From the NCBI GenBank assembly GCA_023436885.1, contig JAEZHI010000038.1, forward strand, positions 62,001 through 126,000: 64,000 nt of DNA, written 5' to 3'. Of this stretch, positions 25,736 through 34,951 are shown in pieces. The first letter of the stretch is position 1. Every line of letters begins with the position of its first letter. The translations under genes and the position numbers were made by a program. Below the pieces are notes generated by a model that saw only the letters and a list, made by a program, of their open reading frames with translations, was not told the origin of the DNA and searched no databases. This DNA is from Pseudomonadota bacterium. GTDB lineage: Bacteria > Pseudomonadota > Alphaproteobacteria > Rhizobiales > Pleomorphomonadaceae.

Positions 25736-27109
25736 TCAAGCCAGCCTCAGATACCAATGAATGTCCCGGTCGCTGATCTCGGCAAAGAAGCGATCGCACT
25801 CCGCTTCCTTGATGGTCAGGTAAATATCGATAAAGCGCGCACCGAGCCGCCGCTTCAGGAAGTCGGAAGCGCGCGCCCGTCTGAGGGCGTCCGGCCAGAA
25901 CCTTGGCAGCGACGGAGCTACCTGCGCGTACCCGTTGCCGACGATCGGCGGCGAGGGCTCACGCTTCTCCTCGATGCCTTCGAGCATGCCGGCAATGACC
26001 GTGGCAAGCGCGATATAGGGATTTGCGTCGGCACCGGCGAGACGCTGTTCGAGATGCCGCGTGGCGGGTGGCCCCCCTGTGACGCGGATCGGAACGGAGC
26101 GATTGTCGATCGACCAGGCCGGTCCCAGCGGTGCGTACGAGTTGGGCTTGAAGCGCCTGAAGCTGTTGGCGTTGGGAGCGAAGATCGCCATGCTCTCGGC
26201 CATTGTGATCTCAAGGCCGGCTATGGCATGGCGAAGAAGCGCGTTCCCTTCGGGTTCGCTGCCAGCGAAGAGATTATGGCATGCCTCATCGCAAAGGCTG
26301 ACGTGGAAGTGAGCGCCGGAACCGGCGAACTCGGCGTAAGGCTTTGCCATGAAGGTCGCGACGAAGCCCTTGCTTTCCGCAACACTCTTGACGACGCGCT
26401 TCCACAAAATGGCATCGTCGGCGGCACGGAGTGCATCGTCGCGGTGCTCGAGCACGATTTCGAACTGCCCCGGCGAGAATTCCGAGATCAGCGTTCGAGC
26501 TGGTAGGCCCGCAGCATCGGCTGCTGAATAAACGGCTTCGAGGAATTCGGAGAAATCCGAGAGATCCTGAACCAGATAGGCTTGGAGATCCGTCTGGGGA
26601 AAGCCGTTCGGTGCTGTTGGCGGAGCCAGCCTGCCCTCAACCGCTGCTCGTCCGTCTAAAAGATAAAACTCCAGCTCGACGGCCGCGACCGGCCTAAAAC
26701 CAAGTGCATTGGCCTGATCGACAACACGACCAAGGGCATGGCGCGGATCACTTGCTGATCCCGATCCGTCACCTTCGAACGACGTCATGAGGAATTGGGC
26801 AGTCGGTGTCTGGCGCCATGACGAACGAACGAGCGTACCGGCCACCGGACGGCACATACGGTCGGCATCTCCCACTTCCCATAGGAGGCCCGTTTCCTCC
26901 ACGTCAGCTCCCTTGATGTCCAGCGACAGCACCGAACAGGGTAGAGGTCGGCCGGTGCGATAGGCGCCGAGGAGTTCGGAGCGACGCAGCAGTTTGCCCC
27001 GCTGAACACCAGAGCAGTCCGTCAGAAAGCATTCGAACTGGACGACATCGGGGTTGGCAGCGAGGAAAGTCTCGGCCTCGGCTACGTCAGCGATCTTTAC
27101 GGCGGACAT
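25736..27109 (-). CDS. Glutamine synthetase family protein (PuuA/GlnA3-like)
   Basis: A ligase of the glutamine synthetase fold, most likely forming gamma-glutamyl amides from glutamate and an amine. From the ATG at 27109 (AGGA upstream) it is 457 residues. The N-terminal beta-grasp part (about 1-100) is followed by the catalytic domain, with the first metal glutamate in VELEFYLLDG, SEFSPGQFEI, and the ATP/metal histidine loop SGAHFHVSL. The flexible-loop and adenylylation tyrosine region of GlnA is absent. Polyamine substrates are typical of this subfamily; no Puu genes adjoin it, so the substrate stays open. Confidence 0.85.
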   Translation of the reverse strand: MSAVKIADVAEAETFLAANPDVVQFECFLTDCSGVQRGKLLRRSELLGAYRTGRPLPCSVLSLDIKGADVEETGLLWEVGDADRMCRPVAGTLVRSSWRQTPTAQFLMTSFEGDGSGSASDPRHALGRVVDQANALGFRPVAAVELEFYLLDGRAAVEGRLAPPTAPNGFPQTDLQAYLVQDLSDFSEFLEAVYSAADAAGLPARTLISEFSPGQFEIVLEHRDDALRAADDAILWKRVVKSVAESKGFVATFMAKPYAEFAGSGAHFHVSLCDEACHNLFAGSEPEGNALLRHAIAGLEITMAESMAIFAPNANSFRRFKPNSYAPLGPAWSIDNRSVPIRVTGGPPATRHLEQRLAGADANPYIALATVIAGMLEGIEEKREPSPPIVGNGYAQVAPSLPRFWPDALRRARASDFLKRRLGARFIDIYLTIKEAECDRFFAEISDRDIHWYLRLA

Positions 27110-27276
27110 CGGTAAGGTCCTAGTGTTTATGCGCCTGCAAAAAATCGGAGGCAATGGACTGAACTCCTTGCTTTCATGACATTTCTTGCCGGTCATTGTC
27201 CAGCGCGCCGAGGCAGGGCTTGGCGTTGTCGCAAAGAGTCGTCTAGAAGAGGCCGTCCTTGTTGGTCCGGGTAGCC

Positions 27277-28446
27277 ATGCGTTTTCGCTTCGCCCTTCTC
27301 ATCACCCTGCTTTTCCTTGCCGCTTGCGCGGGGGCACGGCCCGATGGTGGCGCACTCGAGGTAACGACTGAGCCTGCATCCGGGGCTACGGAACACGAAC
27401 TGCTGGTAGCGGCGACGCGTGAACGGGTGAAGACCGGCCCGGCCATGTTCAATGGCGAGCGGTCGAACGGACTTGATTTCGCTGATCTTTCGATCTCGGT
27501 TCCGCCCACTCACAAGTCGGGCGGAATCGAATGGCCCTCGCCCCTACCCGGTGATCCGAACAAGCATTTTGTGGCTCGTTCCCTTGCCTATGTCGACGGA
27601 GCCGACGCTTTCAAGAAGCGCCTGGCCGCCAAGGTCGCTTCCCTGCCAAAAGGGCGGCGCTCGGTAGCCGTGATCGTTCATGGATTCAACACGGATTTTG
27701 ACGAGGCGGTTTTCCGCGCAACGCAGATTATCCACGATACGAAGTTCGATGGTGTGCCCGTGCTTTTCACTTGGGCATCGCGAGGTTCGGCACTGGAATA
27801 TGTCTATGATCGTGACAGCGCCACGATCGCTCGCGACGGCCTTGAAGAACTGCTTCGCATTGCCTCGGAAAGCGGCGTTGAGAATCTTTTTGTCTTCGCC
27901 CATTCGATGGGAAACTGGGCAACCATCGAAGCGCTGCGTCAGGCCGCGATCGCAGGTCATGGCGATTTCAATGGCAAGCTTCGTACGGTGGTGCTCGCCG
28001 CTCCCGATATCGACGTGGATGTCTTCAAGTCGGAAATGCGGGCAATCGGCCGGCCGAAATATCCTTTCGTGCTGTTTGCGTCCTCTGACGATCAGGCGCT
28101 TTGGCTCTCCGGTCTTATCGCCGGCGAGAAGCCACGGCTCGGCGCCTATACCCAGGATGTCAAGGAAATCGCCGACCTCGGCGTCATCGTGATCGATATT
28201 TCGGCCACCAAGGCCAATGACTCCTTCGCCCATAATAAGTTCGCGGTCGTTCTGCCCGATTTCGTGAATCGGCTCGGCGATCGCCTGAAACAGGGTGATC
28301 GTCTGGCGACCGGGAACGGTAGCCTGACGGAAACGGCCCAGGGGCTGACCGGATCGTTCGGCACGCTGGTCGGCAACACCGCCGGCGCCGTGGTCACTTT
28401 GCCTGCCTACTTGCTGACACTCCCGGTCCGGGCTGTAAGCCGCTGA
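27277..28446 (+). CDS. Alpha/beta-hydrolase lipoprotein (DUF900)
   Basis: A predicted lipid-anchored esterase or hydrolase of unknown substrate. From the ATG at 27277 the 389-residue product opens with a lipoprotein signal ending LFLAAC, cysteine at about residue 17. The hydrolase fold shows HGFNTDFDEAVFRA after an oxyanion strand, the nucleophile elbow AHSMGNW, and a later DIDVDVFKSE segment. DUF900 proteins occur as single genes in Rhizobiales and no partner is evident. The upstream neighbour (GS-like) is divergent and the downstream XRE gene is convergent. Confidence 0.8.
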   Translation: MRFRFALLITLLFLAACAGARPDGGALEVTTEPASGATEHELLVAATRERVKTGPAMFNGERSNGLDFADLSISVPPTHKSGGIEWPSPLPGDPNKHFVARSLAYVDGADAFKKRLAAKVASLPKGRRSVAVIVHGFNTDFDEAVFRATQIIHDTKFDGVPVLFTWASRGSALEYVYDRDSATIARDGLEELLRIASESGVENLFVFAHSMGNWATIEALRQAAIAGHGDFNGKLRTVVLAAPDIDVDVFKSEMRAIGRPKYPFVLFASSDDQALWLSGLIAGEKPRLGAYTQDVKEIADLGVIVIDISATKANDSFAHNKFAVVLPDFVNRLGDRLKQGDRLATGNGSLTETAQGLTGSFGTLVGNTAGAVVTLPAYLLTLPVRAVSR

Positions 28447-28458
28447 TCTTTGCCGGGT

Positions 28459-28812
28459 TCAGCGCTTGCCGATGAGATTGATCAGTCGGTCCAGGGTTGG
28501 TTCGTCAAGGCTCCGGATACGCTCACCGAGCCGATTGGCAAGTTCAGTCGCCTTTGGCGATAAGCCTTCGGTGTCGATCACGATGCGGGGGTGCGACAGA
28601 TCAGCCAACCGCTCGAGTTCCTCGGCCTCATCCCAGATGATGTTGAGGTGGCCGATGATGCGCTGCAAAAGGTACCAGGTCGGCTTGCCACGCCGCCCAT
28701 GTTCGAGAGCGGACAGATAGGCCGGCGATACGCCGATCGCCGCCGCCATTGATTTCAGCGTCATGCCCCGCGCTTCGCGGATCTCGCGCAAGCGGGCGCC
28801 AAATGGGGTCAT
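28459..28812 (-). CDS. XRE-family helix-turn-helix regulator
   Basis: A small DNA-binding protein of 117 residues. The HTH is at the N terminus (MTPFGARLREIREARGMTLK, then AAAIGVSPAYLSALEHGRRG). The rest (about 60-117) is helical with no recognised ligand domain. The start at 28812 is one base after the smr stop, so it is the last gene of the tim44-mltA-smr-XRE operon. The HTH plus short helical tail is common beside mltA and smr in Rhizobiales; its targets are unknown. Confidence 0.85.
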   Translation of the reverse strand: MTPFGARLREIREARGMTLKSMAAAIGVSPAYLSALEHGRRGKPTWYLLQRIIGHLNIIWDEAEELERLADLSHPRIVIDTEGLSPKATELANRLGERIRSLDEPTLDRLINLIGKR

Positions 28813-28813
28813 G

Positions 28814-29374
28814 TCATTTCCTTTTGCGGATGCGCACGTAGAGCGCGCCGCCACCGCCATGAACAGGCCCGGCATCCTCGTAGCCGAGCACGACGCGTCT
28901 GAACTCCGGCAGGCTCAGCCAGAGTGGCACGACCCGCTTCAGCACGCCACGCTCATGATCGTGCAAGCCCTGGAAATCACCGCCCGGCTTGCCCTTACCC
29001 GTGATGACCAGCACGACTTTCCAGCCCATGCTTTGCGCATAGGAGAGAAAACCGGACAGGCGAGCGTGGGCTTCGTCCTGCCGATAGCCGTGCAAGTCGA
29101 GGCGGCCGTCAATGGCCGTGCGGCCGCGGTTGACGGCCTGCCGCTCGCGTTTGCCAAAGGGGTGCAGCTTTGGAAGGGCTGGCTTGGCCGTCTGGGCCGG
29201 CGCTGTGGCCGGTGGCAGATGAACGAGTGGCCGCTGAGATTCCGGCTCCGCAGCGACGACGGCCGGTGGTGGTGCGACGACCTTTTCGGGGCGAAGCGGC
29301 GTCACGGTTTTTCGCACCGCCCGCCAGAGTTCTTCCTCCTCGGGGGCGAGTGGGCGGCCTTTGCGGCGGGACAT
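28814..29374 (-). CDS. Smr domain-containing protein
   Basis: A possible nuclease with a C-terminal Smr (small MutS-related) domain, of a family linked to RNA or DNA nicking. In 186 residues, a proline- and alanine-rich N-terminal half (about 25-80) leads into the Smr domain with the signature LDLHGYRQDEAH, then ITGKGK and the C-terminal HGGGGALYVRIRKRK. It sits 3 bp after mltA and 1 bp before the XRE gene. The mltA-smr pairing is widespread in alphaproteobacteria; its biological role there is not established. Confidence 0.9.
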   Translation of the reverse strand: MSRRKGRPLAPEEEELWRAVRKTVTPLRPEKVVAPPPAVVAAEPESQRPLVHLPPATAPAQTAKPALPKLHPFGKRERQAVNRGRTAIDGRLDLHGYRQDEAHARLSGFLSYAQSMGWKVVLVITGKGKPGGDFQGLHDHERGVLKRVVPLWLSLPEFRRVVLGYEDAGPVHGGGGALYVRIRKRK

Positions 29375-29377
29375 TGG

Positions 29378-30472
29378 TCAGTCCTCCCGCGGCACGAGCA
29401 AAGTGAAGCGGGCGGCATCGCGAACGCGCGCTGCCTGCGCGAAAGCCGCTTCACCGGAACCGAAGAAGATATCTCCTCGGGCAGGGCCTAGGATGGCGGA
29501 ACCGGTGTCTTGGGCGACCATAAGGTGGCGGAATGGCCCGGCCGCGAGATCGGCGTCGACGAATACCGGTGCATGGAAAGTAATGAGCGAGCGGTCGACG
29601 GCAAGCGAACGGCCGGGCATCAAGGGTACGCCGGCCGCGGCAATTGGTCCGAGCGCCGGATCAGACACCTGCGCTTCGCGGAAAAAGATGTAGGAGCGAT
29701 TGCGAGCAAGTGCCGCGCGACGCTCCTGCGGCGCGAGCCCTTCGAGCCATGCGCGCAGGGCGTCTGCTGTCGCGTCGGCAGGACTCCCGACCACACCGCG
29801 CTCGATCATCAGGCGCGCCACCGAAAAATACGGGTGACCGCTTTTGGCGGCGAAGGTAACACGCATAAGATCGCCGCTCGGGAGTCGCAGTCGAGCGGCA
29901 CCCTGAACGTGGATGAAGAAGGCCTCGACGGCACTCTTCACGTAGGCGATCGGCCGGGCACGCCCTTCGAGCGCGCCTGCCATCACGGCGCCCCGCTCCG
30001 GGCAGGCGGCAAGACGTCCCTGATCGTCCTGGATTGCCCAGGTCAGGGTTGGATCTAGATTGTAACGATCGTCCCTGTCGGCGAGTTCGCGCAAACCAGG
30101 GGGCGGAGCGAGGAGAGGCACGGGAAACTCTAGGGAAGCGGAAAGTTGAGCTTCGACCTCGGGCTCGAAAAAGCCGGTGACGAAACCCTCGCCCGATGTT
30201 GGTTCGACACGAAACGGCCGAAAGTTGGTTTCGAAGAAGGCTCTGGCGGTGTCTGCGTCAACATTGGCGCCAAGCGCGAGCGCTGCCTGTGCCTTTTGGA
30301 CCAACGCCGTGCCGTTCGGTCCCAGCGACTTGGTCGTCGGTGCCTTTTCGATGAGGCGTTCGGCAGATCGCCTGAAGGCTTCAAAAGCGGCGGCGAGGTC
30401 GTCGTCCGCCCACCCGATGAGATCGGCAAAGGAGACTGCCACGAGGCGGGCAGCGGGAAGTGCGTCGGCCAA
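29378..30472 (-). CDS. mltA: Membrane-bound lytic murein transglycosylase A
   Basis: Cleaves peptidoglycan glycan strands to give 1,6-anhydromuramyl products. The MltA beta-barrel domain and the C-terminal 3D domain are visible: GFVTGFFEPEVEAQLS near the start, PYFSVARLM and YIFFRE in the middle, and VAQDTGSAILGPARGDIFFGSG, whose aspartates form the catalytic centre. The start is uncertain. I chose the TTG at 30472 (364 residues), just after the Tim44-gene stop; the open frame reaches 30583 inside that gene. No signal peptide or lipobox is obvious, unusual for a periplasmic enzyme, so the true start may lie further upstream. Confidence 0.88.
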   Translation of the reverse strand: MADALPAARLVAVSFADLIGWADDDLAAAFEAFRRSAERLIEKAPTTKSLGPNGTALVQKAQAALALGANVDADTARAFFETNFRPFRVEPTSGEGFVTGFFEPEVEAQLSASLEFPVPLLAPPPGLRELADRDDRYNLDPTLTWAIQDDQGRLAACPERGAVMAGALEGRARPIAYVKSAVEAFFIHVQGAARLRLPSGDLMRVTFAAKSGHPYFSVARLMIERGVVGSPADATADALRAWLEGLAPQERRAALARNRSYIFFREAQVSDPALGPIAAAGVPLMPGRSLAVDRSLITFHAPVFVDADLAAGPFRHLMVAQDTGSAILGPARGDIFFGSGEAAFAQAARVRDAARFTLLVPRED

Positions 30473-30479
30473 GATGCTG

Positions 30480-31181
30480 TCAGCCTTCGGCGTCGGTAGC
30501 GACGAGTTTCCAGTTTGGATCGGATGACCTGACCTCGCGCGCAAAGGTCCAGACATCTGTGACCTCCGCAACCTTTTGCGCATCGCCTTCGACCACCGTT
30601 CCGTCGCGACCGCGAGTCACCGAGATCAATTGCGAGGAAAACCGCACCGTTACCTGAGCTATACCGTTCTCGATGCCGGCGTCGGTGATATCTGCCTTGT
30701 CGATGCCGACGAAGGTAAAATCGATCTTCTCGCCCCGCCCCTCGCGCTCTGTAATCACACCCGAGAACCCGTCGAACACTTCGCGCGATAACAGCGGCTT
30801 GAGCGCTGCCTTGTCGCCGGCGGCAAAGGCCGAAACGATCATCTCGTAGGCAGCGCGAGCACCGGTCATAAACCCATCGGGTTCGAAATTCCGGTCTGCC
30901 GAGGCAATAGCCTTCAGACCCGTGTTGGCACTGCCGGCCGGTGCCAGCTCGTCAATACGGGCGAAGACCGCCTCGCGTGGGTCGGCCCGCCCTTCGCGCG
31001 GCAGGGTCACCACATTATCGCCGGCTGGGGGCACCTCGACCTCCGGCTTGCGGCCGGCAAACGGATCGAAAGGCGGCTTCTCATTGCCGGTTCGCGTGCC
31101 GAGCACGCTCCTTAGGCGCCAGAAAATCACGACGGCAATAACGAGGAAGATGAGGCTGGTGAGATCGAGGAAGGCGTTCAT
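30480..31181 (-). CDS. Tim44/TimA-like membrane-anchored protein
   Basis: A 233-residue protein with one N-terminal membrane helix (about 2-24), a charged proline-rich linker (about 35-75) and a C-terminal Tim44-like lipid/protein-binding domain (about 90-233). The domain shows the conserved FEPDGFMTGARAAYEMIVSAFAAGD and a final TFAREVRSSDPNWKLVAT. Alphaproteobacterial members (TimA) are relatives of the mitochondrial import component Tim44; their bacterial role is not settled. The ATG at 31181 was chosen over an upstream in-frame start. It heads the operon with mltA, smr and an XRE gene and diverges from fxsA. Confidence 0.88.
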   Translation of the reverse strand: MNAFLDLTSLIFLVIAVVIFWRLRSVLGTRTGNEKPPFDPFAGRKPEVEVPPAGDNVVTLPREGRADPREAVFARIDELAPAGSANTGLKAIASADRNFEPDGFMTGARAAYEMIVSAFAAGDKAALKPLLSREVFDGFSGVITEREGRGEKIDFTFVGIDKADITDAGIENGIAQVTVRFSSQLISVTRGRDGTVVEGDAQKVAEVTDVWTFAREVRSSDPNWKLVATDAEG

Positions 31182-31426
31182 CCGAGCATCGGTTCCCTCA
31201 GTTGGCGCCAATGGGGCGCTGCATCGCGGTTTCTATCGACTGCCTATGTAGGCGACCACGGCGGCGAGGGAAAGACGGACATGCGGCGAATCTATAGCGA
31301 TTTCTCCGACAGGGCCGTGGCTTGCTACCGCTGGAGCTGCGACCATATAGGGGCAACCGCGATACTTGCGCCTGGCTGTCTGGCGGGCGCATCATGACAA
31401 GACACGCTGACTGAACCGGAAACCAT

Positions 31427-31933
31427 ATGCGCTTTACGCCCTACATCCCCCTGCTTTTCATTGCGTGGCCAATCGCCGAGATCGCGACCTTCGTCTGGGT
31501 AGGCGGGCATTTGGGCGTCATCAACACGGTCGGTCTGGTGCTCCTCTCCGCCTTTGGCGGGCTGGCTCTGTTCCGTTATGTCGGGTTTGGCCTTCTGAAG
31601 CGCGTGCAGAGCGAACTCTCTGCGGGGCGCATGCCGACCGGCACCATGCTGGAAGGCTTCATAGTGCTCGTCGCCGGCGTGTTGTTGATCATTCCCGGTT
31701 TCCTGTCCGATGTGCTGGCCTTTCTGCTGCTGTTTGCACCGATCCGACGGTTGATCATTGCGGCGATCGCGGCGCGCGTTACGGTATCAACCACAGCCTC
31801 GAACCGACGCCCCGCGGAAGACGGGATTGTCGACCTCGATGAAGATGAGTGGAAAAGACGTGACGATGCCGATTCGCCATGGTCGGATCGTCAGCCGATC
31901 CCTCCTCCCGGCCGGGATGGCGATCGGTCTTGA
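31427..31933 (+). CDS. fxsA: FxsA-family membrane protein
   Basis: A small inner-membrane protein; in E. coli FxsA relieves exclusion of phage T7 by the F plasmid, though the cellular role is unclear. Of 168 residues, the first 120 form about three hydrophobic helices with the family features PLLFIAWPIAEIATFVWVGG and GGLALFRYVGFGLL. The last 50 are charged and hydrophilic. It diverges from the Tim44-like gene and precedes secB, a common alphaproteobacterial order. Confidence 0.9.
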   Translation: MRFTPYIPLLFIAWPIAEIATFVWVGGHLGVINTVGLVLLSAFGGLALFRYVGFGLLKRVQSELSAGRMPTGTMLEGFIVLVAGVLLIIPGFLSDVLAFLLLFAPIRRLIIAAIAARVTVSTTASNRRPAEDGIVDLDEDEWKRRDDADSPWSDRQPIPPPGRDGDRS

Positions 31934-32065
31934 TCTCATCCATCAAGACTGATAGCGCTCGGACCCGCGGAAAAAATCGGGAAACGGCCCAGAGCTGCCG
32001 GTTCCACTAAACACAGGGTCACCCTTGCGGGCGGTGTCGCCCCGGCTGGCCGGAGGAGTTCGAGA

Positions 32066-32554
32066 ATGAGTTCGGTTCAGCCCGAGAACGGTGCCGCTCA
32101 AGCCCAGCCGTCGATGAGCGTCGTCGCCCAGTATGTGAAGGATCTTTCCTTCGAGAACCCTAAGGCGCCGGACAGCTTGCGGGCTCGCGAGTCCGCGCCG
32201 CAGATTTCCATCGGCGTCAACGTCAACTCGCGTCAGCGCAGCCAGAGCGACTACGAGATCGATCTGCATCTCGAAGCCAAGGCGGCCATCGGCGAGGAAG
32301 TCGTCTTCAACGTCGAGCTGTCCTACGGCGGCCTCGTCACCGTACAGAACGTGCCGGACCAGCATTTGCATCCGTTCGTCAACATCGAAGGGCCGCGCCT
32401 GCTCTTCCCGTTTGCGCGCCAGATCATTGCCGATGCGGTCATTCGCGGTGGTTTCCCGCCGCTCCTGATCGACCCGATCGATTTTGTTGCCCTTTATCAG
32501 CAGTATCTTGCCCGCCTGCAGCAAATGCAGCAGCAGCAGGGCGCTGCCAACTGA
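32066..32554 (+). CDS. secB: Protein-export chaperone SecB
   Basis: A tetrameric cytoplasmic chaperone that passes unfolded precursors to SecA. In 162 residues the typical core is visible: QYVKDLSFENPKAP near the start, VNVNSRQ, EVVFNVELSYGGLV in the middle, and FPFARQIIADAVIRGGFPPLLIDPIDF, the conserved C-terminal helix region. GGAGGAG precedes the ATG. A terminator follows at 32582-32611. Confidence 0.95.
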   Translation: MSSVQPENGAAQAQPSMSVVAQYVKDLSFENPKAPDSLRARESAPQISIGVNVNSRQRSQSDYEIDLHLEAKAAIGEEVVFNVELSYGGLVTVQNVPDQHLHPFVNIEGPRLLFPFARQIIADAVIRGGFPPLLIDPIDFVALYQQYLARLQQMQQQQGAAN

Positions 32555-32581
32555 GGCCAACGCTTCGGAAAGCTTGTTGAG

Positions 32582-32611
32582 CGGCGCGTCTCCTGTCGGA
32601 GGGGCGCCGTT
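32582..32611 (+). terminator. Rho-independent terminator after secB
   Basis: A GC-rich hairpin, CGGCGC-GT-CTCC with GGAG-GG-GCGCCG around a TGTC loop and one internal mismatch pair, is followed by TTTAATTTT on the plus strand. It lies 27 bp past the secB stop, before the convergent nitrilase gene. Confidence 0.7.
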
Positions 32612-32644
32612 TAATTTTGTTCGCCAATCGCATGAAGGCGCCGC

Positions 32645-33415
32645 TCAGTCCCTCAGGTCGGCAAGATAGGTGTTCTCAGCGCGGGAGCGGGCGTAGGCCT
32701 GCGGTTCCATGCGGGCAAAAAGCAGCGCCTCGTCTCGCCCCTTGGGTGCTGCGAGGATGGCACCATCCGGTGCTGCTATCCGCGAAAGGCCGGCATAGGC
32801 AAAGTCGCCGTCGCGGCCGCAGTTGTCGACATAGGCAACGAAGATCTGATTCTCGAAGGCTCGCACCGCGATCATGTGGGCCGCAATGAAATCGGCTGAT
32901 CCACCAACGGGCAAGGCCGTCGGGACGAGCACTGCGTCTACTCCGGATTTGGCAAGGCGGCGGACATTTTCGGGAAATTCGACGTCGTAGCAGATCAAAA
33001 GGCCGAGCTTCAGACCATCCTGCTGAAAGGTGACTGCCGAAGGCGCGGCTGCGCGGAACCAATGCCTCTCGTAAGGGCCGTAGAGATGGCTCTTGCGATA
33101 GATCGCCTGATTGTCGCCGCAGACCCACAGCGCGCTATTGTAGATGGAGTCGCCGTCGCGTTCGGCAAAGCCGGCAACGATTCCGATGGAATGGCGTTGC
33201 GCAATTGCCTTGATGCTCTGGGCCAGCGGTCCGTCAGCCGGTTCTGCGAGAAGTGGCAGATCCGCGCCTGCACCATAGCCGACAAGACCGAGTTCCGGTG
33301 TCACAAGGAGGCGGGCGCCGCCAGCGGCTGTCTCGGCTGCAGCCCGCTCCAGCCTGCCGAGATTTGCGGCGACGTCCGACGGGCGGGATTGCATCTGCAA
33401 GGCGGCAACAAGCAT
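32645..33415 (-). CDS. Carbon-nitrogen hydrolase (nitrilase superfamily)
   Basis: A cytoplasmic amidase-type enzyme of 256 residues. The catalytic triad is intact: E41 in TPELGLVG, K108 in IYRKSHLYG and C142 in LLICYDVEFPE. It belongs to the aliphatic amidase/omega-amidase-like branches rather than true nitrilases, but the substrate cannot be fixed. It diverges across about 200 bp from an FAD-dependent D-amino-acid-dehydrogenase-like gene, so the two may act on the same nitrogen compound; that link is inference. Confidence 0.85.
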   Translation of the reverse strand: MLVAALQMQSRPSDVAANLGRLERAAAETAAGGARLLVTPELGLVGYGAGADLPLLAEPADGPLAQSIKAIAQRHSIGIVAGFAERDGDSIYNSALWVCGDNQAIYRKSHLYGPYERHWFRAAAPSAVTFQQDGLKLGLLICYDVEFPENVRRLAKSGVDAVLVPTALPVGGSADFIAAHMIAVRAFENQIFVAYVDNCGRDGDFAYAGLSRIAAPDGAILAAPKGRDEALLFARMEPQAYARSRAENTYLADLRD

Positions 33416-33612
33416 GAAGGGTGCTCCGGGAAAGACAAAGTGCGAAGGACGAGCGATCCAACAAAACCATCACTCAAGCGTTTGACGCTAGGGGTATAAA
33501 TGCTCGTTTTATAGGCGCACTTCGCAAGCTGCCGGACTGGATTGGTTGAGGTTTTGGCTTAAAACGTTAGCAGCTTTGCCGGCGATGCTCGGCACTTCCT
33601 GGAGTTTGTAAA

Positions 33613-34941
33613 ATGGGTCCGCAGGTCGATCCCGTTCCGTCCGATATCGCCATGCCTAAGGAGGCCGACGTCGTCATTATTGGCGGTGGCATCATTGGGA
33701 CAACATCGGCTCTTTACCTGGCAGAGCGTGGCCTCAAGGTGGTTCTCGTCGAAAAAGGCCATGTCGCAGGCGAGCAATCGAGCCGTAACTGGGGCTGGGT
33801 CCGCCAGGCCGACCGCGATCCGCGCGAATTTGATCTTATTCGCGAGGCGTTGCGTCTCTGGCGCGAGCTGGGCAATCATGGTGTTGGTGATACCGGCTTT
33901 CGTGAGACGGGTATTTTCTTTGCCGCCCGCAAGGCAAGTGACGTCGATGGCTATCGTGCCTGGGTCAAGGCAGCCGCTGAGCACCGGATCGGCGCCGAGG
34001 TAATCGAGGGCGATGCCGTTCGATCGGTGATGAAAGATGATCTTTCCCCCCCGCCTGCCGGACTCTGGTGCCCGAGCGACGGTTGCGCCGAACCGCAAAA
34101 GGCGGCGCCAGCTATCGCGCTTGCCGCCCGTGCCAAAGGTGCCGTTATCCTTACCGACTGCGCGGCGCGCGGCCTTGAGACGGCCATTGGAGAGATCGTC
34201 TCGGTAGTGACCGAGCGCGGCATCATCAAGACAAAACGCGTCGTGCTCGCCACAGGCGCCTGGTCGCGTCGTTTTCTGAAAGATCTTGGCATAACGCTGC
34301 CGCAGCTCAAGATGCGCTCGACGGTGTCACGCACCAATCCCGTGGCCGGCGGACCTGATGCAGGCATTTGGGATGACGTCATTGGCATCCGCAAGCGCGC
34401 TGACGGCGGCCTTACCGTGGCGAACGGCGTTGCCAATGTCGCCGATCTCACACCCGACCATGTTCGCTTCACACTCGACTTCCTGCCGGCGCTGATGGCC
34501 GACTGGAAGCATGTGTCGCTATCATTCGGTTCGCGGTTTTTCCGGGAGATCGACGACTGGCCGGCTCGGCCGATGGACGCCATGTCACCTTACGAGAAGA
34601 CCCGCGTCCTCGACCCGAAGCCGGACGTCCGCTTTCTGCGGCGGACCATGACAGAGCTGAAGCGCCGCTTTCCTTCTTTCAAGGGGACGCGCATCGTTCA
34701 GGCATGGGCCGGTTACATCGACGTGACGCCGGATGTCGTGCCGGTGATCTCCGAAGTTGATGGTCTCTCCGGACTCGTGGTCGCCACCGGTTTCTCGGGC
34801 CACGGCTTCGGAATCGGCCCGGGCGCTGGCTGGCTGGTGGCCGATCTTGTGTCGGGAACGACGCCTTTCGTCGATCCGACGCATTTCCGCCTGTCGCGCT
34901 TCTCCGATGGGTCGAAGCCGAAGCCGGCGTCGCGGCTCTGA
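33613..34941 (+). CDS. FAD-dependent oxidoreductase (DadA/D-amino acid dehydrogenase-like)
   Basis: A DAO-family oxidoreductase of 442 residues. The FAD-binding ADVVIIGGGIIGTTSALYLAERG lies at about residues 18-40, SSRNWGWVRQA follows, and the C-terminal FSGHGFGIGPGAGWLVADL closes the flavin site. Likely substrates are a D-amino acid, sarcosine-like N-methyl amino acid or opine; none can be chosen from sequence. Its start is GTG-free, with ATG at 33613 about 10 bp after CTGGAG. It diverges from the nitrilase-family gene. Confidence 0.85.
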   Translation: MGPQVDPVPSDIAMPKEADVVIIGGGIIGTTSALYLAERGLKVVLVEKGHVAGEQSSRNWGWVRQADRDPREFDLIREALRLWRELGNHGVGDTGFRETGIFFAARKASDVDGYRAWVKAAAEHRIGAEVIEGDAVRSVMKDDLSPPPAGLWCPSDGCAEPQKAAPAIALAARAKGAVILTDCAARGLETAIGEIVSVVTERGIIKTKRVVLATGAWSRRFLKDLGITLPQLKMRSTVSRTNPVAGGPDAGIWDDVIGIRKRADGGLTVANGVANVADLTPDHVRFTLDFLPALMADWKHVSLSFGSRFFREIDDWPARPMDAMSPYEKTRVLDPKPDVRFLRRTMTELKRRFPSFKGTRIVQAWAGYIDVTPDVVPVISEVDGLSGLVVATGFSGHGFGIGPGAGWLVADLVSGTTPFVDPTHFRLSRFSDGSKPKPASRL

Positions 34942-34951
34942 GAAACAGAAC

